The translations under genes and the position numbers were made by a program. The notes under the pieces are model-generated. The model was not told the origin of the DNA. It worked only from the letters and a program-made list of their open reading frames with translations, and did not search any database. A stretch of DNA of 64,000 nt from Aridibaculum aurantiacum (GTDB lineage: Bacteria; Bacteroidota; Bacteroidia; Chitinophagales; Chitinophagaceae), in NCBI RefSeq assembly GCF_017355875.1, contig NZ_JAFEWC010000004.1, forward strand, positions 200,989 through 264,988, read 5' to 3'. The first letter of the stretch is position 1; each line of letters starts with the position of its first letter. Of the stretch, positions 54,601 through 63,448 are shown piece by piece.

Positions 54601-55406
54601 AGCAAAAGGAACATTTGCGCAAGCTGTTGTATCCTTTTATTCTTCGCAGAACAAAAGAGCAGGTGGCAAAAGATCTTCCGGATAAGACCGAGATGATCCT
54701 GTTTTGTGAAATGGGAGTGGAACAAAGGAAGATCTACGATGCGTATAGAAATGAGTTCAGGGATAAAATATTGGGCGTAGTAGATGCTCAAGGTATCCAG
54801 CGTTCACAATTGACCATCTTGCAAGGTCTGATGAAGCTGCGCCAAATCTGCGATAGTCCTGCTATAATGAAAGATGAAGAGAAGTTCCCTAATGTTTCTA
54901 TTAAGCTGGATGAGCTGGTGAGAGAGATAACGGAAAATATCAGCAATCACAAGGCGCTGGTGTTTTCCCAATTCCTGGGAATGCTGGCACTGATAAGAGA
55001 GAAGCTGGATGAGCTGGGAGTGAAGTATGAGTATTTTGATGGTAGCACTTCTGCACCTGACAGAGAGAAGGCTATTCAAAGTTTCCAGAATGATGACACC
55101 TGCAGAGTGTTCCTTATTTCATTGAAAGCTGGTGGTGTGGGTTTGAACCTTACTGCTGCCGACTATGTATACATTGTAGATCCTTGGTGGAACCCGGCTG
55201 TAGAGCAACAGGCGATAGACCGTACACACCGTATAGGGCAAACGAAAAACATTTTTGCATACCGCATGATATGCCGCGACACAGTGGAAGATAAAATACT
55301 TGCACTGCAGGAACGTAAACGTGCACTCGCTGCCGACCTCATTACCGATGATGCAGGCTTTGTGAAGAACCTTACGAGGGAAGATCTTGAATACTTGTTT
55401 AGCTAA
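51651..55406 (+). CDS. SNF2-family helicase with two SWIM-type zinc motifs
   Basis: The 1251-residue protein is an ATP-driven DNA translocase, probably acting on protein-DNA complexes. Two CxC...CxH SWIM motifs lie in the N-terminal part: C73, C75, C83, H85 and again C184, C186, C195, H197. The middle (about 300-770) is a poorly conserved region. The SNF2 core follows: Walker A in ADDMGLGKTIQ near 815-825, DESQ box near 911, LSGTPLQNN near 938-946, and helicase C with SLKAGGVGLNLTAADYVY and DRTHRIGQ. The length is typical of bacterial SWIM/SNF2 proteins. Some such genes sit in defence islands, but none of the neighbours here suggests that. Confidence 0.9.
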   Translation: MALPHLIKHIYNNGTDEVIRRGKKIHALGYVEMVDYDDLMGAVNFRVKDDSYSTFYRVNVLKFKDASNVSLRCSCPYNLGEICRHEAAALFQLQELLDRNMLGEKDIIYNQRHTVVKMKQLDMKMIRLLASPQSYITAEEYLRNNSATIVEAKDERVKAELDFENEHHFVLLQKNEERNFDTSCTCQSDDKHPLCVHKAIVLIQLVTRFGVNYFDSIRNWDKEKNKLLEAYGYSLQDDLKGKFEFAYKEGKPFLRVLDSSIKRISPAVGLRPKPEPVPEALPDVAIAEEKEKAAAMKLGLVFIESEEYPLIQVEAVQGETDEERNAYSSKVEKIELARFVNTEVFDEDDKLLVQQLRKMQPAELNRYLNRNSPFSGIWDNIIQQHNDELPEETRSLINEYLHPRYKKIFTDASKDFTFRLPAKKTFTTANLQKVVLSDEPAILQFNINFTNGQYEVACSVKLNHLEVSVSENETISPLFFVHDDTFYLYKQPEDILVAEKFLRSGSMIIKAEDWGKQLNDYILPLAKEYNVHFNNVKREDVKDIKPEVRLMLKEKGDYLVFQPVFVYKGYEVKPNDKDKIILPQQDKLLVIQRNVEEEEAFIKKIENLHSQFIRPDDSGSLVLKGADVLRNNWFFLFVDAMKDMEVPVFGFDALKNFRFNTSKPSTKIYISSHTDWFDAKVEIYFGDQKITVADVKKALANKQQFVQLQDGSLGILPEEWIKKYSLLFRVGEGKSEKMKLSRYHFSVIEELYENRNEEELFFQLEERYDRLKEFKNIEAIDAPKHLKPILRPYQESGFQWLNYLNEVKWGGILADDMGLGKTIQALSFLHHLKHSNGSLRALVVCPTTLMYNWENEIKKFTPTLTHYIHHGGARSKQLVTQNEFDVIITTYGTLRSDIKSFVEPEFDYVVLDESQAIKNPSSKVTKAASLLKAKSRLCLSGTPLQNNTFDIFAQMNFLNPGMLGTMEFFKQEFAVPIDKFGEQEQKEHLRKLLYPFILRRTKEQVAKDLPDKTEMILFCEMGVEQRKIYDAYRNEFRDKILGVVDAQGIQRSQLTILQGLMKLRQICDSPAIMKDEEKFPNVSIKLDELVREITENISNHKALVFSQFLGMLALIREKLDELGVKYEYFDGSTSAPDREKAIQSFQNDDTCRVFLISLKAGGVGLNLTAADYVYIVDPWWNPAVEQQAIDRTHRIGQTKNIFAYRMICRDTVEDKILALQERKRALAADLITDDAGFVKNLTREDLEYLFS

Positions 55407-55443
55407 AGCATAGCGATGGCGCAGCTTTGGTAGCAAGTTTAGG

Positions 55444-55941
55444 ATGAAGAGGAATAGAATAGTTTGGACCAGCATTGCAGGAGTGATATTGGTAGCGGCG
55501 GTCGCTGATGCTGTTCGCTATCTGCAGCCGGAAGCAAAGCCAAAACAACAGGTTCTCCCTGCAGCCACTTTCCCTGTTTCGTCAGCTACAGAAATCATTC
55601 TAGTGTACAATGCTTACGGAGGCATCTATCCGTCCATAGCTGATTTCATCAATAAAGAATTTTTTCCTGCTTCATATCCCTGCAATCTCTGCTATATAAC
55701 CTTCGGAACGTTTGCCATGAAAGATGATTGGAAAACGTTCTTGGACAGCACCGGCTTAAAGAAGAAAGAGATGCACAAAGACTACTTCAACCGGAACTAT
55801 TTACCTACAGACTTTGCCTTGCCTGCTATCCTGGTAAGTGATGGACAGCGCACACAGGTGCTGGTAAGTGCACAAGAGGTAAATGGCTACAAAACATTAG
55901 AGCAACTAAAGCAAGCAGTAGCAGCCAAGCTAACGAAGTAA
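55444..55941 (+). CDS. Uncharacterised membrane-anchored protein with CxxC motif
   Basis: The 165-residue protein has an N-terminal membrane helix (IVWTSIAGVILVAAVADAV) and a compact domain with IILVYNAYGGIYPSIADFIN near 51-70 and a CxxC pair in YPCNLCYITFG near 78-88, followed by MKDDWKTFLDSTG. I recognise the pattern as a widespread uncharacterised family but cannot name a function; the CxxC pair suggests a redox or metal role outside the cytoplasm. It starts 38 bp after the helicase gene and ends one base before the convergent TspO-like gene. Confidence 0.7.
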   Translation: MKRNRIVWTSIAGVILVAAVADAVRYLQPEAKPKQQVLPAATFPVSSATEIILVYNAYGGIYPSIADFINKEFFPASYPCNLCYITFGTFAMKDDWKTFLDSTGLKKKEMHKDYFNRNYLPTDFALPAILVSDGQRTQVLVSAQEVNGYKTLEQLKQAVAAKLTK

Positions 55942-55942
55942 A

Positions 55943-56740
55943 TCACGATCTTTTCAAAGAAGAAGAAACTGCTTTAATGATGATGGCTACCAGTAGTATA
56001 GCTATACATGCAATTGCCACAGCCACTATGTCTTCGCTACCCGCGTTACCTGCTTCATTCCTTTTAGCTATTATTCCATAAAACGCCCAGCATACCACCA
56101 GTGCATAAGCATAATTCTTACTTTTCAAAATCATCACCAGCGCCAGGAGTGCGCCTACACCAATCATGATCATGGTCCACATTGGGCTGCTGATACCAAG
56201 TGGTTGAATATTATTATCAACAAATAAAGTAGTGACATTGGCAATGGTGGCTATACTTATCCAGCCAAGGTATAGGCTGAAAGGAAGATCGAGCCATAGC
56301 TTTTGCTGCAGCGGCCGCCACGGTAGTGCCAGGTCCAGCTTGTGGTGAATAACGATCAAAGTGCTCAACATGATAAACATAATCATTACCGACAAGCCAA
56401 CTATTTCATAATGCCATGCAAATAACCATGCACCATTTGCCATGCAATTCAGAATGAAATAAGGTGAAATGGCAACTATCTTTTCTGTGGCTCCTTTGTT
56501 TTTAAAAAGAACAATAGCTTGGTAAATTATAAACCCCAGCAAGAAAGTATAGATCACACTCCAGATAGAGAAAGTGAAACCTGCAGGCGTGAACAGGTTT
56601 GGATACTGGTCGGCAAGTTCACCTGTGGTTTTATTATTAAGCGGCAGTTTTACCGCTACAATATTCATGAGGACCACAAAGGCAAAAGCAATACAATTCA
56701 GTATTGCCAGCAGCCGGTAATTGATCTTGTTGTTGTACAT
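55943..56740 (-). CDS. TspO/MBR-related integral membrane protein
   Basis: The 265-residue protein has about seven to eight hydrophobic helices. FTPAGFTFSIWSVIYTFLLG near 49-68 and SLYLGWISIATIANVTTLF near 154-172 resemble the signature stretches of the tryptophan-rich sensory protein (TspO/MBR) family, in the longer form found in Bacteroidota. TspO proteins bind porphyrins and respond to stress; the function of this longer branch is not known. It is transcribed alone and ends one base from the gene encoding the CxxC protein. Confidence 0.75.
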   Translation of the reverse strand: MYNNKINYRLLAILNCIAFAFVVLMNIVAVKLPLNNKTTGELADQYPNLFTPAGFTFSIWSVIYTFLLGFIIYQAIVLFKNKGATEKIVAISPYFILNCMANGAWLFAWHYEIVGLSVMIMFIMLSTLIVIHHKLDLALPWRPLQQKLWLDLPFSLYLGWISIATIANVTTLFVDNNIQPLGISSPMWTMIMIGVGALLALVMILKSKNYAYALVVCWAFYGIIAKRNEAGNAGSEDIVAVAIACIAILLVAIIIKAVSSSLKRS

Positions 56741-56850
56741 AAGCTATAGTAATAAGAATAAAAGATAAACAGCATTTCTAGGTTAATGTTCAGAAGGTGA
56801 AACAGGACGTAAACGTACTGCTTTAGCATTTTAATTTTCTTTAACATCTT

Positions 56851-56876
56851 AAAACTATTATCCTGGTGCCGTCGTA
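56851..56876 (+). promoter_or_regulatory. ECF-type promoter, AAAAC-N17-CGTA, copy 1
   Basis: AAAAC at 56851-56855, CGTA at 56873-56876, spacer 17. It is preceded by TTTAACATCTT and lies 22 bp before the TonB receptor start. AAC plus CGT with about 16-17 bases between is the usual form of ECF sigma promoters. The same pattern stands before 59337 and 63517. Confidence 0.6.
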
Positions 56877-56898
56877 GTTAGTTCAAACCACTGCTACT

Positions 56899-59133
56899 AT
56901 GGCCAAATGCTACACTACATTTTTTATTCTATTATCACTCCTGTTCACGGGTGCATTAAAAGCACAGAATGTGATAAACGGGCAAGTGTGGCTGGCACCT
57001 AATGAGCCTGCAGAAGGAGCCCTTGTAACAGTAAAAGATGCAGGCTATTCTTGCATGACAGATAGAGGTGGAAACTTTAAACTAGTGACACCATCTGCTT
57101 CGGCTACATTGATCATAACGCATATTGGCTATGTGCCTGCTGAATATACAGCTACGGCGCAAGGAGATAATAAAGTTTCGCTTGCAAAAGGTGTTTATCA
57201 ACTGGAAGATGTAATACTTAGCAGCGATATTAATTACAAATACTTCCACACCATTTCTAAGGTGGACCTCAATATTCGGCCGGTGCGTTCCTCGCAGGAA
57301 TTGCTTCGAACGGTACCCGGTTTATTTATAGCGCAACATGCTGGTGGTGGCAAAGCTGAGCAAATTTTTTTAAGAGGCTTCGACATTGATCATGGAACCG
57401 ATGTGCAGGTTTCCGTTGATGGGCTACCTGTGAATATGGTTTCCCATGGTCATGGACAAGGATATGCAGACCTGCACTTCCTGATACCGGAATTAGTGAA
57501 AACAATTGATTATGGTAAAGGCCCTTATTATACCGAACATGGAAATCTTAATACGGCAGGATATGTTTCATTCCAAACAATTGATCAGTTGGAGAATAAC
57601 CGCTTCCAGGTAGAAGGTGGACAGTTCAATCATTTACGTGCATTGGCAATGGTAAATATTTTACCAAAAGAAAATGCAAAGCGATCAGCCTTTGTTGCAT
57701 CAGAATTTATGCACTTTGACGGGCCATTTCAATCTGGCCAGAATTTCAACCGATTTAATTTGTTCGGGAAATATATTGAGCACATCTCAACTAATACAAA
57801 ACTTACTTTTTTAGCTTCTGCCTTCAGTAGTAAATGGGATGCATCGGGGCAGGTGCCGCAGCGTGCAATAGATCAAAAAATAATTGATCGTTTTGGTGCA
57901 ATAGATAATACAGAAGGGGGCATCACTGGTCGCTACAATGCAAGTGTTCAATTATCCTCTTTTCTAAAAAATGGGAATAGCATAGAGAGCCAGTTATATT
58001 ATTCTCGTTATTATTTCCAGCTGTATTCCAATTTCACATTTTTCTTACGCGACAGTATAAATGGCGACCAAATAAAGCAAAGTGATGAGCGTGATATAAT
58101 TGGCTTCAATACAAAATATCATATTCCATTTACCATTGGAAATACAAAATTAAAAACAACTGTTGGAGCTTCTATTCGTTACGATAAAACCTACGATACC
58201 GAATTATCTTATACACGTCAAAGGAGCTTTTTAGAACATGCAAAACTGGGAGATATAACAGAAAGTAATGCCGCCATATTCATTGATCAAAAAATACAGT
58301 ACAATCAATGGCTGGTGAATATTGGTTCACGGCTAGATTACCTGCATTTTAATTACCTGGATAAATTATCAGCAAATGCTGATGCACCACAAAACAAATC
58401 TATTGTCAGTCCTAAAATAAATGTTCAATATACATTCAATAAAAAGTTTCAAGCTTTTGTAAAAGCAGGAAAAGGATTTCATTCAAATGATACAAGAGTA
58501 GTAGTAGCCAACCAGGGAAGGCAAATACTGCCACCTGCTTATGGTGCTGATCTAGGATTTAATTTTCACCCAAATAAAAAGCTCGTATTAAATGCTGCCG
58601 TTTGGTATTTATTTCTGCAGCAGGAATTTGTATATGTAGGAGATGAAGGAATTATAGAGCCCAGTGGAAGATCTCGACGTGTTGGGTTAGATCTTTCTGG
58701 CAGGTATCAAATGACAAAATATTTATTTGCTGATGCTAATATTAATATAGCGGGTGCTCGATTGATTGATGAAGAAAAAGGTGAAGATAAAATTCCACTG
58801 GCACCAACATTTACCAGCACCGGCGGAATTACTTACGCAAACAAAACAGGCTGGAATGGAAGTATACGCTACCGATATATAAAAGATAGAGCAGCTAACG
58901 AAACAAATACTGTTATAGCAAAAGGATATTCTTTACTGGATGGAATAATTAATTATACGCACAGGAAATATGAAGTTGGATTGGCAGTAGAAAATGTTTT
59001 AAATGCCTCTTGGAACGAAGCACAGTTTGACACAGAATCCCGGTTGATGAATGAACCATCAGCTATATCCGAATTACACTTTACACCGGGAACACCATTT
59101 TTTGCAAAGATTAAATTAGCTATTATGCTGTAA
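56899..59133 (+). CDS. TonB-dependent receptor with carboxypeptidase-regulatory-like N-terminus
   Basis: The 744-residue outer-membrane receptor has a signal peptide ending LKAQ, a short carboxypeptidase-regulatory-like domain (about 25-100), a plug with VRSSQELLRTVPGLFIAQH, IFLRGFDIDHGTDVQVSVDG and VSHGHGQGYADLHFLIPEL (about 130-200), and a barrel ending FFAKIKLAIML. It is not SusC-type: no SusD gene follows. The plug sequence with HGHGQGYADL is a distinct receptor subfamily that I recognise by pattern; its ligand is unknown to me. It precedes the DUF4331 pair and shares their promoter type. Confidence 0.9.
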   Translation: MAKCYTTFFILLSLLFTGALKAQNVINGQVWLAPNEPAEGALVTVKDAGYSCMTDRGGNFKLVTPSASATLIITHIGYVPAEYTATAQGDNKVSLAKGVYQLEDVILSSDINYKYFHTISKVDLNIRPVRSSQELLRTVPGLFIAQHAGGGKAEQIFLRGFDIDHGTDVQVSVDGLPVNMVSHGHGQGYADLHFLIPELVKTIDYGKGPYYTEHGNLNTAGYVSFQTIDQLENNRFQVEGGQFNHLRALAMVNILPKENAKRSAFVASEFMHFDGPFQSGQNFNRFNLFGKYIEHISTNTKLTFLASAFSSKWDASGQVPQRAIDQKIIDRFGAIDNTEGGITGRYNASVQLSSFLKNGNSIESQLYYSRYYFQLYSNFTFFLRDSINGDQIKQSDERDIIGFNTKYHIPFTIGNTKLKTTVGASIRYDKTYDTELSYTRQRSFLEHAKLGDITESNAAIFIDQKIQYNQWLVNIGSRLDYLHFNYLDKLSANADAPQNKSIVSPKINVQYTFNKKFQAFVKAGKGFHSNDTRVVVANQGRQILPPAYGADLGFNFHPNKKLVLNAAVWYLFLQQEFVYVGDEGIIEPSGRSRRVGLDLSGRYQMTKYLFADANINIAGARLIDEEKGEDKIPLAPTFTSTGGITYANKTGWNGSIRYRYIKDRAANETNTVIAKGYSLLDGIINYTHRKYEVGLAVENVLNASWNEAQFDTESRLMNEPSAISELHFTPGTPFFAKIKLAIML

Positions 59134-59260
59134 CAGCAGGTTCAGAATGGTATACGTAGTTAATTAAATTCAGCATTATTGAATGCTTAGGGCAAGTATT
59201 GCCAATTAGTTTCCTAATCCCCTTCCATTTAAAAATACTTTAATCCTGTTTTAACATTTT

Positions 59261-59286
59261 AAAACTATTGCCGTTGATGTGCCGTA
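59261..59286 (+). promoter_or_regulatory. ECF-type promoter, AAAAC-N17-CGTA, copy 2
   Basis: AAAAC at 59261-59265, CGTA at 59283-59286, spacer 17, preceded by TTTAACATTTT; TTTAACAT(C/T)TTAAAACTATT is shared with copy 1. It lies 50 bp before the ATG at 59337 and overlaps the longer frame that starts at 59268, which argues against that earlier start. Confidence 0.6.
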
Positions 59287-59336
59287 TGTCAGCGGTGGTA
59301 TTGATAACACATTTATCATTTTCTAAAACATCATTT

Positions 59337-61094
59337 ATGAGAAAAAAAATTGTACTCCTAAATGGATGGAAGCTCTGCCTAAGCTTTACATTCATTTTGT
59401 TGTCGTTCCAGGTATTTGCCTCTTCGCATCGCGAAGCGCCATTAATATCTAACGATCCATTGGCTGATAATACAGATGTGTATGCATTCAGAAGTCCTGA
59501 TGATACAAACACTGTTACTATCATAGCCAATTTTATTCCTTTCCAATTGCCAGAGGGAGGACCTAATTATTATGACTTTGGCAAAAACATCCGCTATGAA
59601 ATACACATTAAAAACCGAACAACTACCGTAGGTGATGACATCACTTACAGGTTTACTTTTTCGCTATTCAATGAAGACACTACGACGTTCTTCAATATTC
59701 GACTGGGCAAGGAAAACCTGAAGCAACGTTTTACGCTGGAAAAGAGCACCAATGGCGGAATGAGTTTCACAACCATTCTTACCAATGGCATTGTTCCTCC
59801 TTATAACATTGGGCCTCGTTCTATTGACAGTGCAGGTATAGGATTGGGAATGAGCTATGCAGCCATCATGCAGAATGCCATCAACAACAATGTGGCTACT
59901 ACTGGCGAAAGAGCCTATTGTGGTCCTGTAGACGATCCTTTCTTTGTAGATCTTGCGGGTGCATTCGATGTAGGCAACTTCAGGCCCGAAGGCAATATGA
60001 CCAACCCGCCTAAAGATGGTTTGGCTAGGTTCAATGTGCACACAATAGCTATCAAAGTTCCAATCAGCATGTTGCAGAAAGATGGCAAGAACACTTCGCA
60101 AGCCACCAGCATTTTAGATGGTGATTTTGTGGTGGGTATTTGGGCAAGTGCCAGTCGCCAGCAAATACGCACACTGCAGGATACTTCAAGAAACTACACC
60201 GGTGATTGGGTACAGGTATCGCGCCTGGGCATGCCATTGACCAACGAAGTGGTTATACCTATTGGTGATAAGAACAAGTGGAATACCATAAGCAGCAACT
60301 CGCCTAAAGATTCATTGTTTGATAAATACCTGAAGAATCCAGAGCTCGCTCTTTACATGGATGATTCGCAGTTTGGCCAGGCTGTTCCGGCATGGTATAA
60401 CCTGCGTATCCAAAAGAACTCTCTTGGCATGTTTGATTTCAGAAACGGTAAAAAAGGATTGTTTCCTTTAAAGGGTTCTACTGCTGTTCAAAATACTGCA
60501 CTTGCTGAAAATGCTTTCGGTGGTTACCTGCTGCCTGATAGCATGAGCCCACGTGCAGTTGACCTGCTTCCCATTTTCAAAACAGGTGTTCCTAACCTTC
60601 GTCCTTACCAATTAGCTACGGGTAAAGGTGGTGATCCTTTAGCTGCAGGTAAGCCCTTCATCAACAATTTTCTTCCAACTTTTGGTGACATGTTACGGCT
60701 GAATATGGCAGTACCCGTTACACCACGTAACGATCCAGACTTCAGTTCACTGGGTTTGGTAAAAGCTGCAGTGCTTGGTCTTACAGACAGTCGTTTCAAT
60801 CAAAATGCTTCGTTACAATTCATTCCTAATATGGATGGTTTTCCTAACGGGCGCAGGCTGGAAGATGACGTAACCACCATAGAAATGCAGGCTGTATCGG
60901 GTGTGGTGCTTGCTGCCATTGGTTTGTGGTACGACGACTATAATGGAACCGGTAGTCCTGTAACGCCGCAGTTAGGAAAAGTACTTTCATTTACTGCAGG
61001 GCCAACTAAAAATGACACAACATTCCGCGCAAGCTTCCCTTATGTGCAAACGCCATGGAGAGGCTTCGATTACACAAGGAAAGAAAGGTTCTAA
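59337..61094 (+). CDS. DUF4331 family secreted protein, without sorting domain
   Basis: The 585-residue protein begins with a signal peptide ending QVFA, and the mature part starts SSHREAPLISNDPLADNTD, the DUF4331 hallmark. IANFIPFQLPEGGPNYYDFG, VSRLGMPLTNEVVIPIGDK and FLPTFGDMLRLNMAVPVTPR continue the family pattern. It stops at PWRGFDYTRKERF, just where the tandem copy continues into a linker and T9SS domain, so it lacks the sorting signal. The start at 59337 is preferred to a frame beginning at 59268, which would run through the promoter. Function of DUF4331 is unknown. The second copy follows after 20 bp. Confidence 0.9.
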   Translation: MRKKIVLLNGWKLCLSFTFILLSFQVFASSHREAPLISNDPLADNTDVYAFRSPDDTNTVTIIANFIPFQLPEGGPNYYDFGKNIRYEIHIKNRTTTVGDDITYRFTFSLFNEDTTTFFNIRLGKENLKQRFTLEKSTNGGMSFTTILTNGIVPPYNIGPRSIDSAGIGLGMSYAAIMQNAINNNVATTGERAYCGPVDDPFFVDLAGAFDVGNFRPEGNMTNPPKDGLARFNVHTIAIKVPISMLQKDGKNTSQATSILDGDFVVGIWASASRQQIRTLQDTSRNYTGDWVQVSRLGMPLTNEVVIPIGDKNKWNTISSNSPKDSLFDKYLKNPELALYMDDSQFGQAVPAWYNLRIQKNSLGMFDFRNGKKGLFPLKGSTAVQNTALAENAFGGYLLPDSMSPRAVDLLPIFKTGVPNLRPYQLATGKGGDPLAAGKPFINNFLPTFGDMLRLNMAVPVTPRNDPDFSSLGLVKAAVLGLTDSRFNQNASLQFIPNMDGFPNGRRLEDDVTTIEMQAVSGVVLAAIGLWYDDYNGTGSPVTPQLGKVLSFTAGPTKNDTTFRASFPYVQTPWRGFDYTRKERF

Positions 61095-61114
61095 ACAAAT
61101 CAAATAAGCTTTTT

Positions 61115-63379
61115 ATGAAAAAAATTATAACTCACATAGCAGCCGCTTTGGTTTGTTTACTTGTAACACAAACCACGGTAATGGCTTCTTCGCACCGCGA
61201 GGCGCCATTGATATCAACTGATCCGCTGGCCGATAATACAGACCTCTACGCATTTAGAAGTCCGACCGACTCCAGCAAGATCATTCTGATCGCCAATTAC
61301 ATTCCTTTTGAGCATCCTGCCGGTGGACCTAATTGGTACACCTTCGGAGAAAACATTAGGTACGAAATACATGTAGATAACAATGCAAATACGGCAGGGT
61401 CAGACATCATATATAGATTTACATTTTCACAGGTTAATCAAGATTCTTCTACCTTCTTTAGAATAAGATTGGGTAAGGAGAATTGGAAGACCTCTTATAC
61501 GCTTGAACGCAGCATCGACGGTGGAGCCAGCTTTCTCCCGATCATAACAAATGGAATCGTTCCTCCGCCAAATATTGGTCCGCGTTCTATAGAAAATGCA
61601 ACCGTTGGATTGGGTGCACCTAATTATGACTCGCTGATGCAGCGTGCAATTAAAATGGCAACAACCGGCGAAAAAGTATTTGCCGGTCCTATTGATGATC
61701 CATTTTTCGTAGATCTTGGTGGCGCTTTTGATCTTGGAAACTTCAGGCAGCCAGGTAGAGATGGGTTGGCAAAGTTCAACTGTCATTCCCTGGTTATTGA
61801 AGTTCCTATTTCAACGTTGCAGAAAGATAATCTACCTGTAACGGCAGCTACTAATATTCTTGATGACAGGTTTATCATAGGTGTATTTGCAAGTGCAAGT
61901 CGCCCACAGATCTACACCTTTGACTCTACTGGTGGGAATGGAACAACATCTGGAAATTGGGTACAGGTTTCGCGCCTTGGTATGCCACTTACCAACGAGG
62001 TTGTTATTCCTATTGGTCAGAAGGACAAGTTCAATGCGAACACGACCAGGAACGACAGCCAGTTCCATAAGTTCATGAAAAACCCTGAGCTTGCTTTGTA
62101 CATGGATGACTCGCAATTTGGAACTGCTGTTCCGGGATTGGCCCAATTGCGTATTCAAACAAATTCGCTTGGCCAGTTTGACTTTAGAAATGGCAAGAAA
62201 GGATTGTTCCCATTGAAAGGATCTACAGCGGTACAGGGTACAGCACTTGACGATGCTGCTTTCGGTAATTTCCTTTTACCCGATAGCATGAGCCCAAGAG
62301 CAGTAGATATTTTACCCATATTTACTACTGGCGTTCCTAACCTAAGGCCGTACCAACTAGCAACAGGAAAGCCAAGAGGTAATCCACTGGCTGAGGGTAA
62401 GCCTTTCATCAACAACTTCCTTCCAACCTTTGGTGATATGCTACGCCTGAATATGGCGGTGCCTGCAACACCAAGGAACAGTCCTGACTTTAGCTCACTT
62501 GGTTTAGTTAAAGCTGCTGTGTTAGGATTAACAGACAATCGTTTCAACCAGACCATGGCAATACAGAACATACCAAACATGGATGGTTTTCCTAATGGAA
62601 GAAGATTAGAAGATGATGTAACTACCATTGAATTGCAGGCAGTAGGCGGCGTTGTACTTGCAGCCATCGGCTTATGGTATGACGACTACAATGTAAATGA
62701 TCCTAATGCTAGCCCAGTTACTCCCCAGTTAGGAAGCACGTTAGCTTTTAATGCAGGCGTTACACAAAACGATACAACATTGAAAGCAGCCTTTCCTTTT
62801 GTTCAGGGTCCATGGAGAGGTTTCGTAGGCGCATCGTACCAGGGTGACAATCCACTGCCGGTGAACTTTGTAAACTTTACTGCTGAGAAACAACAAGAAG
62901 ATGTGATGCTACGCTGGCAGGTAAACAACGAGATAAACAATGAATACTACCACGTAGAACAAAGCCTGGATGGCAGGTCATACAAGCAGATAGGCAGAGT
63001 GAATGCAATGGCTGGAACAACCAACCAGTACTCTCACCTGCACACAAATCCTGCTCGCGATAAAGTAAATTACTACAGGCTGAAGCAAGTAGATAAAGAT
63101 GGCAGGTTCACATATTCTGCTATTCGTGCAATTAGGTTTAGCGGCAAAAACTTGCTTACTATTTCACCTAATCCTGCTACTGATGTTATAAGAGTTTTTG
63201 CATCGCAGAACAACATGAACATTCATATACTGGATGAAAATGGCAAACTGCTGATGTCGAGAAAACTAATGAACGGTTCGGTAGAAGTGAACTTAACAGG
63301 ATTGCCTCGCGGAGCTTATATGATAGTAGCCGAAAGCAACGGCGTAAGAATAGAAACTAGAAAGATCATAAAGCAATAA
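61115..63379 (+). CDS. DUF4331 family protein with C-terminal T9SS sorting domain
   Basis: The 754-residue protein has a signal peptide ending TTVMA, and the mature part starts SSHREAPLISTDPLADNTD. The DUF4331 part (to about 575) is closely similar to the upstream copy, then come a fibronectin-like linker (VNFTAEKQQEDVMLRWQVNN, about 600-675) and a type A T9SS C-terminal domain with LTISPNPATDVIRVFAS and LPRGAYMIVAESNGVRIETRKIIKQ. It is thus exported to the cell surface by type 9 secretion. The frame extends upstream to 61055, inside the first copy, but the ATG at 61115 with its signal peptide is the true start. A strong terminator follows. Confidence 0.92.
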   Translation: MKKIITHIAAALVCLLVTQTTVMASSHREAPLISTDPLADNTDLYAFRSPTDSSKIILIANYIPFEHPAGGPNWYTFGENIRYEIHVDNNANTAGSDIIYRFTFSQVNQDSSTFFRIRLGKENWKTSYTLERSIDGGASFLPIITNGIVPPPNIGPRSIENATVGLGAPNYDSLMQRAIKMATTGEKVFAGPIDDPFFVDLGGAFDLGNFRQPGRDGLAKFNCHSLVIEVPISTLQKDNLPVTAATNILDDRFIIGVFASASRPQIYTFDSTGGNGTTSGNWVQVSRLGMPLTNEVVIPIGQKDKFNANTTRNDSQFHKFMKNPELALYMDDSQFGTAVPGLAQLRIQTNSLGQFDFRNGKKGLFPLKGSTAVQGTALDDAAFGNFLLPDSMSPRAVDILPIFTTGVPNLRPYQLATGKPRGNPLAEGKPFINNFLPTFGDMLRLNMAVPATPRNSPDFSSLGLVKAAVLGLTDNRFNQTMAIQNIPNMDGFPNGRRLEDDVTTIELQAVGGVVLAAIGLWYDDYNVNDPNASPVTPQLGSTLAFNAGVTQNDTTLKAAFPFVQGPWRGFVGASYQGDNPLPVNFVNFTAEKQQEDVMLRWQVNNEINNEYYHVEQSLDGRSYKQIGRVNAMAGTTNQYSHLHTNPARDKVNYYRLKQVDKDGRFTYSAIRAIRFSGKNLLTISPNPATDVIRVFASQNNMNIHILDENGKLLMSRKLMNGSVEVNLTGLPRGAYMIVAESNGVRIETRKIIKQ

Positions 63380-63411
63380 GTTTTCTTTCAGAGTTGGGTA
63401 GTTGTTATATA

Positions 63412-63444
63412 TAACCGGTCTGAAAATGACCGGTTATTTTTTTT
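63412..63444 (+). terminator. Rho-independent terminator after the DUF4331 pair
   Basis: TAACCGGTC (63412-63420) pairs perfectly with GACCGGTTA (63428-63436), seven-base loop, then eight T (63437-63444). It separates the DUF4331 transcript from the lipoprotein gene, which therefore needs its own promoter. Confidence 0.93.
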
Positions 63445-63448
63445 ATAT

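Noticed and set aside
51651-55941. Helicase and CxxC protein as an anti-phage defence system
   Set aside because: Some defence systems use SNF2 helicases, but no nuclease, methylase, PLD or other defence partner is present, and SWIM/SNF2 proteins of this kind are common housekeeping genes in Bacteroidota.
59268-59336. Start of the first DUF4331 gene at 59268
   Set aside because: This start would place the ECF-type promoter (59261-59286) inside the gene and put 23 extra residues before a good signal peptide that begins at 59337.
61055-61114. Frame of the second DUF4331 protein open back into the first gene, possible fusion by frameshift
   Set aside because: The extra residues (MERLRLHKERK...) resemble nothing in the family, and the ATG at 61115 starts a normal signal peptide. 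No slippery sequence is evident.
61427-62667. Antisense frames opposite the second DUF4331 gene
   Set aside because: They mirror a conserved secreted protein, are repeated opposite the first copy for the same reason, and have no family features.
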